A stretch of 64,000 bases of DNA, taken from positions 5,536,501-5,600,500 of the forward strand of contig NZ_CP119147.1 in NCBI RefSeq assembly GCF_029167645.1, in the 5' to 3' direction. The translations under genes were made by a program, and so were the position numbers. Below the pieces are notes generated by a model. The model did no database searches, was not told the DNA's origin, and worked only from the letters and a program-made list of their open reading frames with translations. Within the stretch, counting starts at the first letter, position 1. Every line of letters starts with the position of its first letter. Of the stretch, positions 61,033-64,000 are shown one piece after another. Source of the stretch: Streptomyces sp. AM 2-1-1. GTDB lineage: Bacteria > Actinomycetota > Actinomycetes > Streptomycetales > Streptomycetaceae.

Positions 61033-61689
61033 TCACCAGCCCCGGGCGCGCCACTGGGGGAGCTGCCCGCGCTCGTCGCCGAGCGTGGTGTCGTGGCCGT
61101 GGCCGGGGTAGACCCAGGTCTCGTCGGGGAGCTGGTCGAAGAGCTTCGTCTCCACGTCGTGGAGGAGGCTCGCGAAGGCTTCCGGGTCCTTGCGGGTGTT
61201 GCCGAGGCCGCCGGGGAAGAGGCAGTCGCCGGTGAAGAGGTGCGGAGCGCCGTGCGGGTCGTCGTAGACCAGCGCGATGGAGCCCGGGGTGTGGCCGACC
61301 AGGTGGCGGGCGGTCAGGGTGACCCGGCCCACCCGGATCGTGTCCCCGTCCTCCACCGGCACGTCGGTCGGCACCGGGATGCCCTCGGCGTCGTACCGGC
61401 CGGCGTAGGTGACGGCGCCGGTGGCGGCCACCACCTCGGCCAGCGCCTGCCAGTGGTCACCGTGCCGGTGCGTGGTGACCACCGAGGCGATGCCGTCCCC
61501 GCCGACGAGCCTCAGCAGGGTGTCCGCCTCCGCCGCGGCGTCGATGAGGAGCTGCTCGCCGGTGGCCCGGCAGCGCAGCAGGTAGGCGTTGTTGTTCATC
61601 GGGCCCACCGCGACCTTGGAGATCATCAGGTCGGTCAGCTCGTGCACGTCCGCGGGTCCGCCGACCCGCACCGCTCCGCTGTACGTCAT
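61033..61689 (-). CDS. MBL-fold hydrolase, glyoxalase II-like
   Basis: 218 residues. The metallo-beta-lactamase motif TTHRHGDHWQALAEVVAATG (HxHxDH at about 95) binds two metal ions; later ligands are in ARHLVGHTPGSIALVYD, LFTGDCLFPGGLGNT and VYPGHGHDTTLGDE. This set is typical of glyoxalase II and related thioester hydrolases that clear S-lactoyl thiols; in actinomycetes the thiol would be mycothiol. The neighbouring gene is a mycothiol-dependent isomerase, which supports that reading. ATG at 61689. Confidence 0.9.
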   Translation of the reverse strand: MTYSGAVRVGGPADVHELTDLMISKVAVGPMNNNAYLLRCRATGEQLLIDAAAEADTLLRLVGGDGIASVVTTHRHGDHWQALAEVVAATGAVTYAGRYDAEGIPVPTDVPVEDGDTIRVGRVTLTARHLVGHTPGSIALVYDDPHGAPHLFTGDCLFPGGLGNTRKDPEAFASLLHDVETKLFDQLPDETWVYPGHGHDTTLGDERGQLPQWRARGW

Positions 61690-61699
61690 GGGCGGCAGC

Positions 61700-62392
61700 C
61701 TATAGCGGCGGCAGTACGGGGAGGGGGCCGCCCTCCGCGGTGAGCGCGGAGCCGTCGCGGCGGCCGGAGAGCCAGCCCAGCAGCTCCGGAGCCGGGCCGC
61801 GCACTTCGACCGGGGGAGCGTCCGCGCGACCGCCGCCGGTCGTCCGGACGCGGCCGTCGTCGGCCGCGAACCGGATCGGGCCCAGCGTCGGGTGGTCCTG
61901 GAACCGGTCCGCCAGGAAGTCGGTCTCCCGGAGCACGAACTCCTCCGGCAGGTCCTCCAGCTCGTACCCCGCGCCGAGGTCCACGTGGTGCAGCTCGACC
62001 TCGGCCCAGCGCCGGAACGGTACCCGGGAGGCGAGATCCGTCACCCCGCCCCGCAGCTCCACGGTGCGTGACCAGTCGGCCGGTGCCGCCCCCTGGGCCA
62101 GGAACCGCTCGCCGCTCGCCCGCAGGTCGGCGAGGTGCTCGGCGAGGGAACGGGGCGCCCCGGCCTCGATGTCGCGGTCCCGGATTTCGCCGCTCGCGTA
62201 CATCGGGCGTCCGCGGAGAACATTTCGGAGCGCGTCGGCGTTACGTGAAAGGTGGGCCAGCACATGGCCCCGGCTCCAACCGGGCAGTAGGGACGGTTCG
62301 GGGACAGTGGAGTTGTCCCACGTGCTCGCCGCGGTGAGCAGCCGTTCCGTAGCCCCGCGTACAGATGCCAGGTCGCGCACATGATCGCTCAT
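61700..62392 (-). CDS. Maleylpyruvate isomerase-family, mycothiol-dependent enzyme
   Basis: 230 residues. DinB-like four-helix bundle with LLPGWSRGHVLAHLSRNADA (His of the metal site, about 40-59), then WAEVELHHVDLGAGYELEDL (about 134-153, with the His pair). This pairing defines the MDMPI family, which uses mycothiol for cis-trans isomerisation or conjugate chemistry. The C-terminal domain (RTTGGGRADAPPVEVRGPAP with LLGWLSGRRDGSALTA) is also characteristic. Its stop lies 10 bp upstream of the MBL start codon (61689) on the same strand, so the two are an operon. Substrate unknown; divergent from uvrA across a 176-bp gap. Confidence 0.9.
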   Translation of the reverse strand: MSDHVRDLASVRGATERLLTAASTWDNSTVPEPSLLPGWSRGHVLAHLSRNADALRNVLRGRPMYASGEIRDRDIEAGAPRSLAEHLADLRASGERFLAQGAAPADWSRTVELRGGVTDLASRVPFRRWAEVELHHVDLGAGYELEDLPEEFVLRETDFLADRFQDHPTLGPIRFAADDGRVRTTGGGRADAPPVEVRGPAPELLGWLSGRRDGSALTAEGGPLPVLPPL

Positions 62393-62568
62393 GCGACCGA
62401 GCGTAGCTCCGCCACCCGTTCGGGTGAAGGAGGTTTCGGTCGGCCGGAATTCGAATGTGCGTGCTATACGCTCGAAGTCGAAAGATTTCTACACCTCTGT
62501 GGCGCCCCCCATACCCTGGAGCAGGGGGCTCAGTTCCCCCGTTTCTCTCAAGAAAGGTGCGGACCGGC

Positions 62569-64000
<1,432 letters not shown>

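Overview
The window is very GC-rich, with strong G/C third-position bias, GTG starts, long antisense open frames that are only GC shadows, twin-arginine signal peptides, a mycothiol-type maleylpyruvate isomerase, an ANTAR response regulator and an MptB-type mannosyltransferase. Together these point to an actinomycete, almost certainly a Streptomyces chromosome. Gene content and order (pyk, ANTAR regulator, liv transporter, polA, rpsA, coaE, uvrB, TerD/TerC genes, uvrA) look like the conserved chromosome core. I see no prophage, insertion sequence or CRISPR array.

Layout. 0-1.5 kb: edge fragment, chorismate mutase, small conserved protein. 1.6-7.4 kb: aminopeptidase N and a two-gene amine siderophore-type unit (PLP decarboxylase plus N-hydroxylase). 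7.4-12.1 kb: Tat-exported 5'-nucleotidase, pyruvate kinase, a free-standing LAGLIDADG protein beside tRNA-Leu(CAA). 12.1-18.6 kb: ANTAR response regulator, then the livK-livH-livM-livG-livF branched-chain amino acid importer on the minus strand, with a strong hairpin after livK. 19.2-26.6 kb: thioesterase, MptB-like mannosyltransferase, FdhF/YdeP-type molybdoenzyme, polA. 26.6-33 kb: secreted lytic transglycosylase and HrpB helicase separated by long gaps full of short tandem repeats. 33-41 kb: methyltransferase, rpsA with a clear promoter, secreted beta-helix protein, Tat-exported amine oxidase, PAC2 protein, coaE, TPR protein. 41-49.3 kb: small membrane protein and lipoprotein, slipin, SNF2 helicase plus SWIM protein pair, and a conserved protein of unknown function. 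49.3-49.7 kb: two tandem tRNA-mimicking RNAs of bacterial Y-RNA architecture. 49.9-54.6 kb: TMEM175-like channel, alaA-type aminotransferase divergent from an HxlR regulator, kinase-like protein, MHYT sensor. 54.6-64 kb: uvrB, TerD, a TerD-related multidomain protein, TerC with a yybP-ykoY-type manganese riboswitch, two mycothiol/glyoxalase-style enzymes, and the 5' part of uvrA running off the end.

The most notable find is at 49319-49631. Each of two adjacent units has a T-arm, then an acceptor-like stem closed by a loop instead of free ends, then a D-arm, while the anticodon-arm position is replaced by a long stem joining the RNA's own 5' and 3' parts. This is the circularly permuted tRNA mimicry known from YrlA-type bacterial Y RNAs. 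They lie directly downstream of an uncharacterised 243-residue protein, with hairpins on both sides. No Ro/TROVE or RtcB gene is in the window, so the partner proteins are open.

Other regulatory points: a probably leaderless pyk transcript beside two inverted repeats, a probably leaderless HxlR gene with two inverted repeats one of which covers its -35, and several long perfect hairpin terminators between convergent genes.
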